This document shows, piece by piece, positions 1-11,021 of a stretch of 64,000 nt of DNA (positions are counted from its first letter, which is position 1; each line of letters opens with the position of its first letter). Below the pieces are notes generated by a model. That model did not search any database. It was not told the origin of the DNA and saw only the letters and a list, made by a program, of their open reading frames with translations. This DNA is from Plasmodium brasilianum (Eukaryota; Apicomplexa; Aconoidasida; Haemosporida; Plasmodiidae), in NCBI RefSeq assembly GCF_023973825.1, contig NC_090126.1, positions 1,156,001 to 1,220,000 of the forward strand. Reading direction: 5' to 3'. Made by a program: the position numbers and the translations under genes.

Positions 1-2656
1 GTACTTCTCCTCGTACGTTGTCTATCACGTTCCGATGTACTTTTCCTCGTACGTTGTCTATCACTCTCCGATGTACTTCTCCTCGTACGTTGTCTACCTC
101 CTTCCGTTCTACTTCTCTGCGTGTTCTGACTACCAGTTCGAGTTCTACTTCTCTGGACACATTATCTATCTTCTCTATTTTTGTATTATATATTTCCTCT
201 TTCTTTTCATGTTGTTCTGCTTTCATTATGTATTGCTCTTGTTCTGATGCTTCTTTTTCCATCTCTTCTTGTTTGTCCCACTTTTCAATCCCCTGTTCAA
301 TTTCGTCTGCTTCTGTTTTTGCATCATCGTCATAGTCACTATATTTACCTTTTATTTTTTCTAAATATATTCTTCGAGTTTCTCTATCTTCTTTTTCTCC
401 TTGTGTGTGTATCTTTTCCACCTGGTAGTTCCCACTCCGTAGTTCTTGTCCTCCCGATTGTTTTACCTCCTCCTCCGCTTCCTTTCCCTCCTCCGCTTCC
501 TTTCCCTCCACCTCTTTCTCTTCCTCCACCGCTTTCTCTTCCTCCACCGCTTTCTCTTCCTCCACCGCTTTCTCTTCCTCCACCGCTTTCTCTTCCTCCA
601 CCGCTTTCTCTTCTTCCACCGCTTTTTCTTCCTGCACCACTTCCTTGCCCGTTAATATTTCCTTTGCACTCCTATCGTCATCCCCCTGATCTACAAGCAA
701 ACACAAGTGCTTCTCTTCCGTAGTGGCATGATCATAAGTCGAGTCAGACGCCTCAAAGGAGTACCTACTTTTTTCACTTGCATCTTCAACATGGTTAGAG
801 TGTAAGCTGCTCCCATCGCTTCTCCCTTTGCTGGAATTATTAGAGGAAATGATTTCACTTTCCATAATATATGACTTTAGTGGCATTTCGTCATTTGTCT
901 TTTTAAAAAGAGGATGATCATTTACGTTTATCTCATGAACAACATTGCTTGAATACTCGAAATAGTTTCTATTCTGTGTAGTATTAAAATAATGGTTCTC
1001 TTGTGAAAACTTATTGTCCACCTTGACAAGTCTGCACAATTTGAGGCTATCCCCCCCAGTATCATCTCCGCCATAGTCATCTCCTTTACAGTTATCATCG
1101 TCAGATTTACCACTATCATAGTTATCATAATGAAGGTGGTATTTAAAATTATCATTTTTCTTTTTCTTTTTCTTGTTGTTCTTCTTTTTTCTCTTTTTTG
1201 TTCCCCCACCTGTGGTAGTTCTGCGCTCATCTAGATGTAATATATTGGCTAGCTCAAAAAAGGGAAGAGAATATTTGGCATACACATAATTGTTGGAAAT
1301 AATTAGTGTCTGTTTAGAGTTAAAATAAAGATATAATCTCCTAAAACAGTAATTCATGTTTATAAAAAAATGTAGATAAACATCTGATTTTAAATTATGG
1401 CTGAATTCATATTGATACAAGGACACGAACATTTTCATTTCTTCTCTAGTGGCGTTCATTTTGTCTACATCGTTATTTTGGAAGTGGTGATAGTTGTAGT
1501 GGTTTCCATTGTAGTTGATGCCCTTCCCGGGAATTCCCTTATCTACGAAAGAGGACCCACATATCACGCACTTTACTATGTTACTCTCTGGAAAATATGA
1601 ACAAAAACAAGAAATACAGATAATTGAGTTTACTTTTAGTAAATTTAAAAAAGTCATAAAACAGCATGCACATAAGGGCTTTATGTTATTGAATACTATT
1701 TCTTTTATTTTTTTTATCAACGTTATGTTGGAGCATAAAGCGCAGGACTGACTTATTACCCCCTTTAGCCTTTCTTTTGAAGAGCGTATATCTACATGAT
1801 CTACACTATTCAACATCCATTTTGTGTCTTCAACCTCTCTACTACTTAAACTGTCCAAGGAACTATTTGAGTTAAATAATTCTCTTTTTCTTATAGTGTC
1901 TAAGCAATAACCTCCATTTACTACATCATCATAAATGATATTTGTTAACACTTTCTTTCCTGTAAATATATCTTTTCTAATTATACACAGAGCCCATATA
2001 CCCTTTTTAAGGGTATCTTCATAGGTACATCCTCCTCTATGTTGAAGTGGACACCAACTTGAGTTATGGCCATTATTTTGATCATCGCTATTACTATGAC
2101 TAATCCTGTTTATGTACCCTTTGCACGTACATTTATCTTTTCTTCTTTTCCTTTTTGCTTTATTTCTTTTCTGCCTTATTTTATCCCATTTTTGTTCATA
2201 ATACCAACTCTGCGCTTTCATGTCTAATTCGCTCTCTACATTGGTGCTAAAATTTTTATAATTTTTTTTTCGATCTTTTTCTTGCATTTCTTTCATTTTT
2301 TTTCCTTCTATGTGCTTCCCTCGAGAGGTACACTCTCCGTGTTCAAAATTGACTCCTTTAAGCTTTGATCTGTCATTATGAGGAAAATACTTAATTCCAT
2401 GAACAAGGTCATGTTTTGAAATATGTTTGTTCCCCTTAAATACATAATTTGAGGCAATACTATCATTTAATTTGAGAACACAACTAGGTAAACTGTGCTG
2501 CTCAGTCTTATCTATTCCACCATAATTATAAATATCATCTGAGCATGAAATGGAGGAAGAACAGAAGGAATGATCATAGTAAGATTTAGTAGTGTCGTTC
2601 GAGGGTATGTCAGTATTACTTCGAAGTATGTTCTTCAGGGCAGTGAACTCCTCCAT
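1..2656 (-). CDS. Large unrecognised protein, 5' part (truncated by window edge)
   Basis: An open frame runs without a stop from an ATG at 2656 to base 1, so about 885 residues are visible and the C-terminus lies outside. I do not recognise the family. From about residue 303 to 366 it holds spaced cysteine pairs (CALC, CACC, CISC, CVIC), a pattern typical of structural zinc binding, although no named finger fits. A hydrophobic, aromatic stretch follows (about residues 400-450). Next comes a Lys/Asn-rich block near 1140-1200, then an acidic tract at about 470-650 built from repeats of EEKAVE. At the window start are short repeats of the type DNVRGEVHR. The sequence is clearly protein-like on this strand. 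The first ATG is assumed to be the start; an AG just upstream could be an acceptor for an extra 5' exon. Confidence 0.75.
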   Translation of the reverse strand, partial: MEEFTALKNILRSNTDIPSNDTTKSYYDHSFCSSSISCSDDIYNYGGIDKTEQHSLPSCVLKLNDSIASNYVFKGNKHISKHDLVHGIKYFPHNDRSKLKGVNFEHGECTSRGKHIEGKKMKEMQEKDRKKNYKNFSTNVESELDMKAQSWYYEQKWDKIRQKRNKAKRKRRKDKCTCKGYINRISHSNSDDQNNGHNSSWCPLQHRGGCTYEDTLKKGIWALCIIRKDIFTGKKVLTNIIYDDVVNGGYCLDTIRKRELFNSNSSLDSLSSREVEDTKWMLNSVDHVDIRSSKERLKGVISQSCALCSNITLIKKIKEIVFNNIKPLCACCFMTFLNLLKVNSIICISCFCSYFPESNIVKCVICGSSFVDKGIPGKGINYNGNHYNYHHFQNNDVDKMNATREEMKMFVSLYQYEFSHNLKSDVYLHFFINMNYCFRRLYLYFNSKQTLIISNNYVYAKYSLPFFELANILHLDERRTTTGGGTKKRKKKNNKKKKKKNDNFKYHLHYDNYDSGKSDDDNCKGDDYGGDDTGGDSLKLCRLVKVDNKFSQENHYFNTTQNRNYFEYSSNVVHEINVNDHPLFKKTNDEMPLKSYIMESEIISSNNSSKGRSDGSSLHSNHVEDASEKSRYSFEASDSTYDHATTEEKHLCLLVDQGDDDRSAKEILTGKEVVQEEKAVEEEKAVEEEKAVEEEKAVEEEKAVEEEKAVEEEKEVEGKEAEEGKEAEEEVKQSGGQELRSGNYQVEKIHTQGEKEDRETRRIYLEKIKGKYSDYDDDAKTEADEIEQGIEKWDKQEEMEKEASEQEQYIMKAEQHEKKEEIYNTKIEKIDNVSREVELELVVRTRREVERKEVDNVRGEVHRRVIDNVRGKVHRNVIDNVRGEV

Positions 2657-2796
2657 ACTACCTGAAAGTTCTACTTGGATATAAAAGATCTTCGTATTTT
2701 TTGTGTAATTCGTAGTTCAATCCTGTTAGTAGTATATCTTGGGTGAGAGAACCGAAAAATAAGCTAATGGAAGTGCACACGCAGGTTTTAGTCTGC

Positions 2797-2828
<32 letters not shown>

Positions 2829-2900
2829 GTAAAAATAAGCTAATCTAAGGGACAACAAGATAATGAAATGAGCATATTCACGATGATTAAATAAATTATG

Positions 2901-2933
<33 letters not shown>

Positions 2934-3231
2934 AACGGATGTCCGACCACACGAATAACGTTCGGGTTGAAAAACAGAACTAGCAGAAATATAAAATTGA
3001 AATTAATTTGTGTGAGGAAAGAGCTGCATGGAAGCAAATTCCTTCGTGCACCTTTTGCACCCAGTGAATTGCTAAAGCAGGCGAACATGCAAACAAAAAA
3101 AAGACGTAGCACAGTGAACGCCAGTACAACAGAACAAGTCAGATAGTAAGTCAGGTGTTAAGATGGTAGCAAATGACATATCAAATGAGATATCGAATGA
3201 AATGTTAAGGTAGTCTTCACAAAATTTGCAT

Positions 3232-3263
<32 letters not shown>

Positions 3264-3820
3264 TATAAAAATACATAAAAGTACAAATGTGAGCATATAC
3301 AAAATGTTTTTCGGATTAAGCCAAATTTTTAGCAATTTTTTTTCATTTTATTCTTTCTAAATATGTAAATATTGTGAAATTCGTAAAAATTATGAGAATA
3401 CCAAATTCCGATTCACTAGTTAAAAATCCTTTTAAATTTAAAAAAAAAAAAAAAAAAAAATGATTTTTGTTTTAATCATAGAAATGGCTATCTACAGCGA
3501 AGTTTCAAAATTTAAAAAAAAAAAAAGAAGAAAAAAAAAAGATGGGTCACACGACATACGCATAAGTATACTTGTATATATAAAAATAAATATATATCCA
3601 TATACAACATATATATGCATATATATCCATACATGTGCTCGTTCACACAGTAATGCTAAAACACATGATGTTTTTAATTATTATAAGATATGTAAGGAAT
3701 GGTTTTCTCGTTTTTAAAAATATGAAATATGAGAGACAAAATGGAAAGAGTTTTCTTAAAAAAGGATTTTAAAAAAGAAATAGAAGAAAAAAGGATGAGC
3801 AAATGAGGAGAAAAAATATA
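2657..3820. other. Intergenic: homopolymers and (AT)n, no gene seen
   Basis: This lies between the start of the truncated gene and the 3' end of VDAC. It contains poly(T) at about 2799-2823, poly(A) at 2898-2929, an (AT)n run at 3247-3267 and poly(A) at 3440-3460. Open frames here are Lys/Phe homopolymer artefacts. I see no conserved protein segment. Confidence 0.7.
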
Positions 3821-3924
3821 TCAAGACTTCAAATATAGCTTTACACCAAATTTGGTGTTATCCGGAAGCGACATTTTCGTTATATCCACCTGCAAGGGCG
3901 GGAGAGGGAAAAAAAAAAAAAAAG

Positions 3925-3965
<41 letters not shown>

Positions 3966-5974
3966 CATATATATATATATACATATATATATATACATGA
4001 ATGCACACCCATGTGCGCACATATACACATACTTGTTACATGTATATTTATATATACTCCAGATTACGCGTATGCGTAACGCATGTGTACACAAAATTAA
4101 AGCACACATAATTTCCGCTATCAACTTGACTCCTCATATAATAAATTATTGCATATTACATAAAAGTATTTTACCTGTGATCCTAAGGAAACAGTTACAA
4201 ACTCGTTGTACTTGTGTGTTAGTGATAAAGCTATTTTACTATCGTTACTTAGTTTTGTTTTTATTGCTGTGTTTTTATTACTAAGATACCAAATGGATGC
4301 AATATTTATATTTGCTTTTCTTTCGATAATATTTTGAATAAGCTCTATACTTACAGCATTGTCATTTATATTTTTATTTTGGAAAAATAAATTCAAGGCA
4401 AATGATCCATACAAGTGTTTGTTGCTCGGTATTCTAATAAGGGGATATGGGGGGGGAGGAGAAAGGAATGAAAAAAAAAAAAAAAAAAAAGGACAATAAA
4501 TAACTGTCTCACTGTTACGATTGTGTACACATGGACAGACATATACACACAAGAACACACATATGTATATATATACATACAACCCATGCACACAATGTTG
4601 TACAAATTTCGTATTACGATCTGAAGGAAAATATGTATTGGGTATCATAGAAATGCTTTGTATAAGCTCCACCCAACGAGCATTGCAAATTCTTTACGTC
4701 CAAGTTTCCTTGAAGCTGACCTGTACAAGCGTAAGAACGATGGGGGGGGGGAAGGTGAAAAATATAAAACAGGTAAAATAAAAAAAAAAAAAATTACAAT
4801 TTAACAAAAATGAATAAATAAATGAACGAATAAACGATAAAACGAACGCAGAAAGGCCTACCCCCAAACTTCAGATTAGGATATTTCGGATGAGCGTATA
4901 CATGTATGTATTTGAAAAATAAATTACGAACGTTAACGGACGAAAATACGTTCATACTGTCTGCGTTATACTCACTATATACTTCAAAAGCATCATCTTC
5001 TTTTCCACTGCTTTTCGTGTATTTACCACAGATGTTTAAATTTTTTACAAAACCCGGCTGTAATAGGGAAAAAAAAAAAAAAAAAAAAAAAAATTAATGT
5101 GAATACACTCAATTCGCTGGTAAAAAAACTCATAAAACAAAAATTTTACTAGTTCAAACAGTATTATATATATATATATATATGCATGCAACTGTAGCTA
5201 TTTTTAACTAGCAGTAGTACAAATACGGTAAACTACGTAAGCATTACTAAGACAACCACAAACTTTCGTTACTAATGCTTATCATTGTACATTTTTTTTC
5301 TTCTAATTACTTCATATTTCACATCCACTAAACTTATCCCCGTATTGTCAAATTTGAGTTCGTTTTTCGTGTTATAAACATTGTTTTTAAAATTGGTGTA
5401 AATACTGTATGTGTTATTTGAAAAGGTGAAGCCGCTTTTTAGAAACTAAAAAGGATAAGAAGCACATGCATACGTTAACATTGGTATTACGCATGTACAC
5501 ATACGCATAAAAAAAAAAAATAAATAAATAGAATAGCATAGAGTAAAATAGCATGGAACAGAATATCATAGGACAGAAATAATAACATGGAACGGAATAT
5601 AATAGCACAGAACAGAAAAACAAGGTATTTTTTTTTTTTTTTATTCCATTATTTTTCATTTTTGTGATACTGGTTGCTTCGAAACGCTGGTGTGCTCTAA
5701 CTCGAATTTATTTGCGTGCGGAAAATCGTTTTTTAGTAAATCTACAAATAAAAAAATGGAAATTAAAAATGAACAAGACAAATTGACTTTCTAGCAAATG
5801 TAGCGTTGTTATGTTTATTGTTTTCATTTATCTAACTCTCCTATATTTTAATTCCTTTTCTCTAACTTTAAAAAAAAAAAAAAAAAAAAAAAAGTACCCA
5901 TGGTGAAAATAAAAAATAAAGAGTATGAGCGTTTTACCTAGAGAAGGCTTATTTAGTAACTTGGGAAAATCCAT
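3821..5974 (-). CDS. VDAC: Mitochondrial outer-membrane porin (VDAC), 7 exons
   Basis: The exons, in transcript order, are 5974-5938, 5741-5671, 5445-5311, 5057-4862, 4720-4618, 4433-4175 and 3889-3821. All introns are GT-AG and phases agree across every junction, giving 870 nt and 289 residues, the usual VDAC size (about 280-295). The N-terminus MDFPKLLNK resembles the porin amphipathic helix, the body alternates polar and hydrophobic residues like beta strands, and the C-terminus TKFGVKLYLKS matches the VDAC ending of the type HKLGLGLEF. VDAC is the voltage-gated channel for metabolites such as ADP/ATP across the mitochondrial outer membrane. The introns hold poly(A/T), (TA)n and a (CATATA)n-like tract. 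Identity rests on length, termini and strand pattern; exon structure was inferred by hand. Confidence 0.85.
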
Positions 5975-6209
5975 TTTTTTTTTTTTTTGTCAAAAAATAA
6001 AAAAATGCTACAATTATAAAAGGGTAGGCAGTCCATGTATATTCAATTACGCATTACATGGACGTATGAATGTATGTACGTACGTATGTACGTGTTTTTC
6101 CTATTTCAAAATTTAATTTACCCTAACACTTTTGACGTTTTTTCTTTAGGGTATTAAGCTAAAAAAAAGGTTTGACTTTTATATTGTTCTTTTTAAAATA
6201 AAAATTATA

Positions 6210-6290
6210 TGCTCCTTCTATGTGCTCCTTCTATATGCTCCTTCTATGTGCTCCTTCTATATGCTCCTTCTATATGCTCCTTCTATGTGT
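6210..6290. repeat. 13-bp tandem array, TGCTCCTTCTAT(A/G)
   Basis: About six near-identical units occur, degrading into TTCC-TTTTATGAG units up to about 6330. It lies upstream of VDAC, in noncoding DNA. Confidence 0.8.
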
Positions 6291-7403
6291 TCCCTCTTAT
6301 GAGTTCCTTTTATGAGTTCCTTTTATGTATTTTTTTTTTGTTTTCTTTTTTCTGTTTCGAAAGAAGGAATAATTAACAAAATTTGATCGCTTCACTTTTT
6401 TATGAGCGTACAGAAAAATTTAATATTTTCTTTTACCGCTTTATTTTTCTTTTATCTAAAATTATTTATTATTTTTTTTAAAGATTGTATACATACACTA
6501 AAGTACAGTAAATGAGATAAGAGATAATTATTTTAAGTAACATTATTCAGACATGGTAAGGAAATAATACCTTCCTTTCTTGTTCATAAAAAAGCTTAAA
6601 AGGAATTGAGGATACCAGAAGAGAAAAAAAAAAAAAAATTGACTTGAAATTCCCAGAAAAGTAAACAAGTTGCATAACATGTATTCATTACAATTTATAA
6701 CGAACATTTTGCTTGATTCCCAAAAAAAAGCAAAAAAAAAAAAAAAGAAAAGAAAAAATGATAATACGCTGTATAATATGATGTAAGAGCATAAGGCTTT
6801 ACCTATATGCGCCATGTACATATGGTTCATGATACGTACTTACAAACGCATAATTTTGTGCCTTGGGCAAGTTCTTTTGTTACCTTTGTAAAACGTAAAA
6901 TATATACATACATGCATGTTAACATACATTAGTACATACATAATACGTACATATAAATATGTATGTATTATGTATATTCATCAAATAGCGCACAGGCGGG
7001 AAAAGCCTAAAAAAAAAAAATTAAATAAATATATAATATAATATGTATATGCATATATATATATATATATATATCTATGTTTGTATGTATATATGTAGTA
7101 TGTATGCTTATATTTATGTACTTGTACCATGTGAGGATTAAAATTATTTATTTTTTCATTTGATCATTTTTCCCATTTATTGTACCTTTCCCATTTTCTT
7201 CCTTTTTAAAGATTTTCTCGTTTTTACATTTCTATGGAGCTAAATGATTTGCAAAGAGAGCTGAGAAGTAGTAGTAGATCGTACTATGTGCAATTATTTT
7301 GTGTTTATTTTTAAAAAAAAAATATAAATACGGTCTGGGGAGGGGGGAAAAAAAAAAAAAAAAGGAAGCTTTCAAAAAGGAATTTCAACATTTTATTGAA
7401 AGA

Positions 7404-7434
<31 letters not shown>

Positions 7435-7741
7435 CTTCTTAAATTTAGCGTAATCTTGTATTCTTTATTCTTATCGTATATTTCCATCATGCGACTGTTT
7501 CTTATGTACATGTACCAAAGTACTCATACATACATATGAATTATATGAATTTGACGGAGGAAATGTTTCCATCGCGGGTGGTAACTCACATACACACACA
7601 TACGCACAGGACACTTACTTATGCGCATAAGTTTACGTCTGTTGATACTGCTTAACTTTTTCGAGCTGCGCAGAAAAGTATTCTACCGCTCTCGGATTGG
7701 CTTATCTTGGCTTGGCTAATCTCGGCTTGGTCAGTCTCGAC

Positions 7742-7880
7742 TTGATTTATCCCTATTTGATTTATCCCTATTTGATTTATCCCTATTTGATTTATCCCTA
7801 TTTGATTTATCCCTATTTGATTTATCCCTATTTGATTTATCCCTATTTGATTTATCCCTATTTGATTTATCTCTATTTGG
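7742..7880. repeat. 15-bp minisatellite TTTGATTTATCCCTA
   Basis: Eight or more perfect copies in a row occur, with degenerate flanks in which TTATCTCGA-like units appear. The 15-bp period keeps a Tyr-Leu-Ile-Tyr-Pro frame open, but this is a repeat artefact. Confidence 0.9.
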
Positions 7881-8037
7881 GTTATCTCGATTTGGGATAT
7901 CTCGGATTACTGCGCTTTTAATCCCTCCTAATATACTAACACGTTTAGGAGGTACTTGCGAGTATGCAAGTGGGTACGAAGAATTTTAAGCAAACATCAG
8001 AAGGGATAAAAATTAAATCGCTATAAACTGTTGTGCG

Positions 8038-8166
8038 TTTTATTTATTATTTATTTTATTTTATTTATTTTATTTATTTTATTTATTTTATTTATTTTAT
8101 TTTATTTTATTTTATTTATTTTATTTTATTTATTTTATTTTATTTTATTTTATTTATTTTATTTTT
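8038..8166. repeat. TTTTATTTA-type microsatellite
   Basis: Mixed TTTTA and TTTA units run without interruption to about 25 bases before the SNARE ATG at 8191, so the array probably lies in the 5' UTR or core promoter. Confidence 0.85.
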
Positions 8167-8190
8167 TTGTGACCACAAATTGACCAAACT

Positions 8191-9540
8191 ATGGAGGACA
8201 TTTTAAAGGAGATCATATCATTAAGCGAGAAAAAAAAAAAAGAGGAAAAGGGAATGCATGAACATGTGCAGGAAGAAAATTGCATGAATGGAGAAAATTG
8301 GAAGAGGGGAGAAAACTCGAAGAGGGGAGAAAACTCGAAGGGCGGAAAATTAAAGTGTGAAAATGGAAAAGAAAGAAAACATAGTGATGATCTGAAAAAA
8401 AAAAAAAAAAAAAGGGGAGATTCATTCTTGGTACATAGTGAAGAGAAAACGGATTGGGGGGATGATGCATCTACTATATGTCCAATGGAAGATGACATAA
8501 GTATAGAGAAAGCAAACATTTTTAGTAGAATAATAAATAATAACAAAACCAATGAATATAATGTTTATTTTAAAGATATTGAAAAGAATGTAGATGAAAA
8601 CACACCACTGTTTCATAGTGTAAGCAGGTTAAGTACGTCAACCCAGTTGGACGCTACAACCCAGTTAGACGAAACAAACCCGTTAAACACTTACCTCCTA
8701 ACAGTGAACGACATCAACATGAACATTGCAAATATTTACAAAAATATTGACAAGATCAATGTTATAAAAAGAAAAATTGACTTGAACATATATGATAATG
8801 AAAAGCTGTACACGAAAGTGAACGTTATAATTAACAGTTCGGAAGAAATAATTAATTATATTAAGATAAAAATTAATCAAATAAATAAGGACAATGAGAA
8901 TTTTGAAAAGGGTAATAATAGTGGTAGTAGTAGCCATAGTAGCTGTGGCAGCCGTAGTAGTACCATGCTTAGCGAAATAAAATTACGAGTTAATATATTC
9001 ATTGATGTAGTAAATAAATATAAATGTTGTATTAATAAATATAAAAATATTTGCAATCATTATTATGAACATGTTAATAAAAATATTATGAAACATTACA
9101 AATTAATCCATCCAAATATAAGTGATCATAGTATACATAAATTATTAAAACAAAGTAATTACACCATTGAAGATTTTCTTAATATTAATAATACTTGCTA
9201 TAACAATAATATGTATTGTACAGATATAGAGCAAATACAAATAGAAAAAGTAAAAGAAAAATACAAACAGCTAAAAAAATTGGAGAAAAATATTTCCTCA
9301 TTAAATGAATTATACATCGAACTAGCATATGTTATAAAGAAAAGAAAAAATATAATCAATGATATTGAAAATAATACATTCCAGATGAAGGAATACACAG
9401 ATGATGCACTACTAAATATAATCGAGGCAAAAAGATATAACGCATTAATTAAGCAAAAAATTGTCTATTTCAGTGTATTCCTGCTAATAATTGCCTTCAT
9501 TATTCTTTGCCCCGTATTCTTCAATGTTGCTCTGTTCTAG
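8191..9540 (+). CDS. Qa-SNARE (syntaxin family), tail-anchored
   Basis: This single-exon frame encodes 449 residues. The order is a Lys/Glu/Asn-rich N-terminal insert (about 1-110), a helical N-terminal region with paired helices (about 165-330), a SNARE motif at about 360-418, and one C-terminal membrane helix (about 424-447) with two to three residues after it. This is syntaxin architecture, with the bulk of the protein cytosolic on a vesicle or target membrane. The segment ELAYVI..R..IINDIE aligns with the Qa consensus ELh-MF-DMA-LV--QG--ID-IE. On that alignment the zero-layer Gln is Arg385 (codon 9343-9345). It should act in membrane fusion of the secretory or endosomal system; which step cannot be told. 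The start at 8191 is the first ATG of the frame. Confidence 0.75.
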   Translation: MEDILKEIISLSEKKKKEEKGMHEHVQEENCMNGENWKRGENSKRGENSKGGKLKCENGKERKHSDDLKKKKKKRGDSFLVHSEEKTDWGDDASTICPMEDDISIEKANIFSRIINNNKTNEYNVYFKDIEKNVDENTPLFHSVSRLSTSTQLDATTQLDETNPLNTYLLTVNDINMNIANIYKNIDKINVIKRKIDLNIYDNEKLYTKVNVIINSSEEIINYIKIKINQINKDNENFEKGNNSGSSSHSSCGSRSSTMLSEIKLRVNIFIDVVNKYKCCINKYKNICNHYYEHVNKNIMKHYKLIHPNISDHSIHKLLKQSNYTIEDFLNINNTCYNNNMYCTDIEQIQIEKVKEKYKQLKKLEKNISSLNELYIELAYVIKKRKNIINDIENNTFQMKEYTDDALLNIIEAKRYNALIKQKIVYFSVFLLIIAFIILCPVFFNVALF

Positions 9541-11021
9541 GGGCCATACACTCGTGTGAGTACGTGCGCATGCTTGTATTTATACATTATATGTATGTGT
9601 TGGGTATGCATGTATATATGTGCGTGTGTATTCCTGTGTATGTATGTATAAATGCATGCATTCACCGTGTGAATCTTCTTTCCCTTTAATTATTTTCCCA
9701 AATTTTTCATTTTTTTGAAATTGTTTTTTTATTTAACTTTTAACATATTACAAAACTGGTATATATGATATATACACACACTTGTACTGTCTTAGTAGAA
9801 TAAAATTAAATATCATCATTTTAATATGACAACAAAGGATGTTCTATATTTGTCGTTCAGCTTTTTTGAAGATTGGGCATATTACACACAATTAACGGAT
9901 CTCACCATTTTTACTTGAATTAATTAGAACAGAGTCAAAAGGGTGTGATAATAAGAGGCGCGGCAATTTCAGAGTATTTCTCATTTTTCATTCCGCATTT
10001 TGCATTTCGCATTTTTCATTTTGCATTTTTCATTTTGTATTTTGCATTTTTTTTTTTTTTTTTTTTATATATATAAAATTCAACATGCTTAAAAAGGAAT
10101 AACATATATATATGGGAAGGGTCCTCTTAGGAAGCCCTTCAATCAGACCCATGCACATATGCACATATGCACATATACATGTACAATTCGGGGGCGCTAC
10201 ATGCTCTTTTCCTGCTTTCCCTTACGTTACTGTTCGTCCTTTCGTTATTTCGTTATTTCGTTATTTCGTTATTTCGTTATTTCGTTATTTCGTTATTTCG
10301 TTATTTCGTTATTTCATTATTTCGTTATTTCGTTATTTCAATCTTTTTTTTTTTTTTTTTCTTCTTTTACTCAACACAGTTCGCATAAAACAAAACGAGG
10401 AATGCGATGTTATTAAAAAAGAGTAAAGGTGAAACGGCAGTAAAAAAGAAAGAAAAAGTGGAGTAAAAATGGAGAAAAAATGAAGAAAAATGAAGAAAAA
10501 TGAAGAAAAAATGAAGAATAGACGAAAAAGGAATTATAAAAATAGGTAAAAAGAAAAAAAATTAGAGAAAACTAAATGCGCCAAAAGTACACATGATTTA
10601 TTCAAAGTGATACATCGGACTATCAGTGCCGCAAAAAACTATATACAAATGATACCAAAAAAAAAATTGACAGGTTAAAATATTGCGGAGATATGTAGAA
10701 AAAAAAAGTAAAACGAGATTCATTAAAACGAAATGAAATAGAATGAGTGAAGTAGAGCGAGTGATATAGAACTAAATAGCACATATTCTTAAAGCTGTTA
10801 ACATATTAACATTAAAACTTTTTGAGGTTTTAAAAAATATTTGTATAAAAAATAAATATAGTAAATTCTGTGTGCAATAACTATGTATAGTGTTCATATT
10901 GTTAAAGGGTAAAGTGAAAGATCCACAAAAAAAGATAAGTAGTAATATGAAGAGCAGAGAAGCAATGTTAAGGTAAAAGCAAATAACAACTATGCTCATA
11001 GGAAAACTTTTGCAATCATCT
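9541..11021. other. Intergenic between convergent genes
   Basis: This is 3' flank for the SNARE (+) and the choline transporter (-). It contains TG-rich and ATGCAT-like simple sequence (9550-9660), CATTTTTCATTTTGCATTT units (9985-10050), poly(T) and the 9-bp array at 10240-10342. No supported gene was found. Confidence 0.65.
10240..10342. repeat. 9-bp array TTATTTCGT
   Basis: About eleven copies occur with one C-to-A type variant. It is the same ATTTCGYYA family as the array near 39.9-40.1 kb. The 9-bp period leaves all three forward frames open. Confidence 0.9.

Larger units (their letters stand above)
5975..8190. other. Intergenic between divergent VDAC and SNARE genes
   Basis: This 2.2 kb region should carry promoters for both genes. 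It contains homopolymers, a 13-bp array (about 6210-6290), (AT)n near 7055-7075, a 15-bp array (7742-7880) and a TTTTATTTA array ending just before the SNARE start codon. Short open frames on the minus strand at 6543-6830 and 7311-7511 consist largely of Phe/Lys runs, and I could not link them into a convincing gene. Confidence 0.6.

Noticed and set aside
7697..7921. Tyr-Leu-Ile-Tyr-Pro repeat ORF
   Set aside because: It is a direct product of the 15-bp minisatellite.
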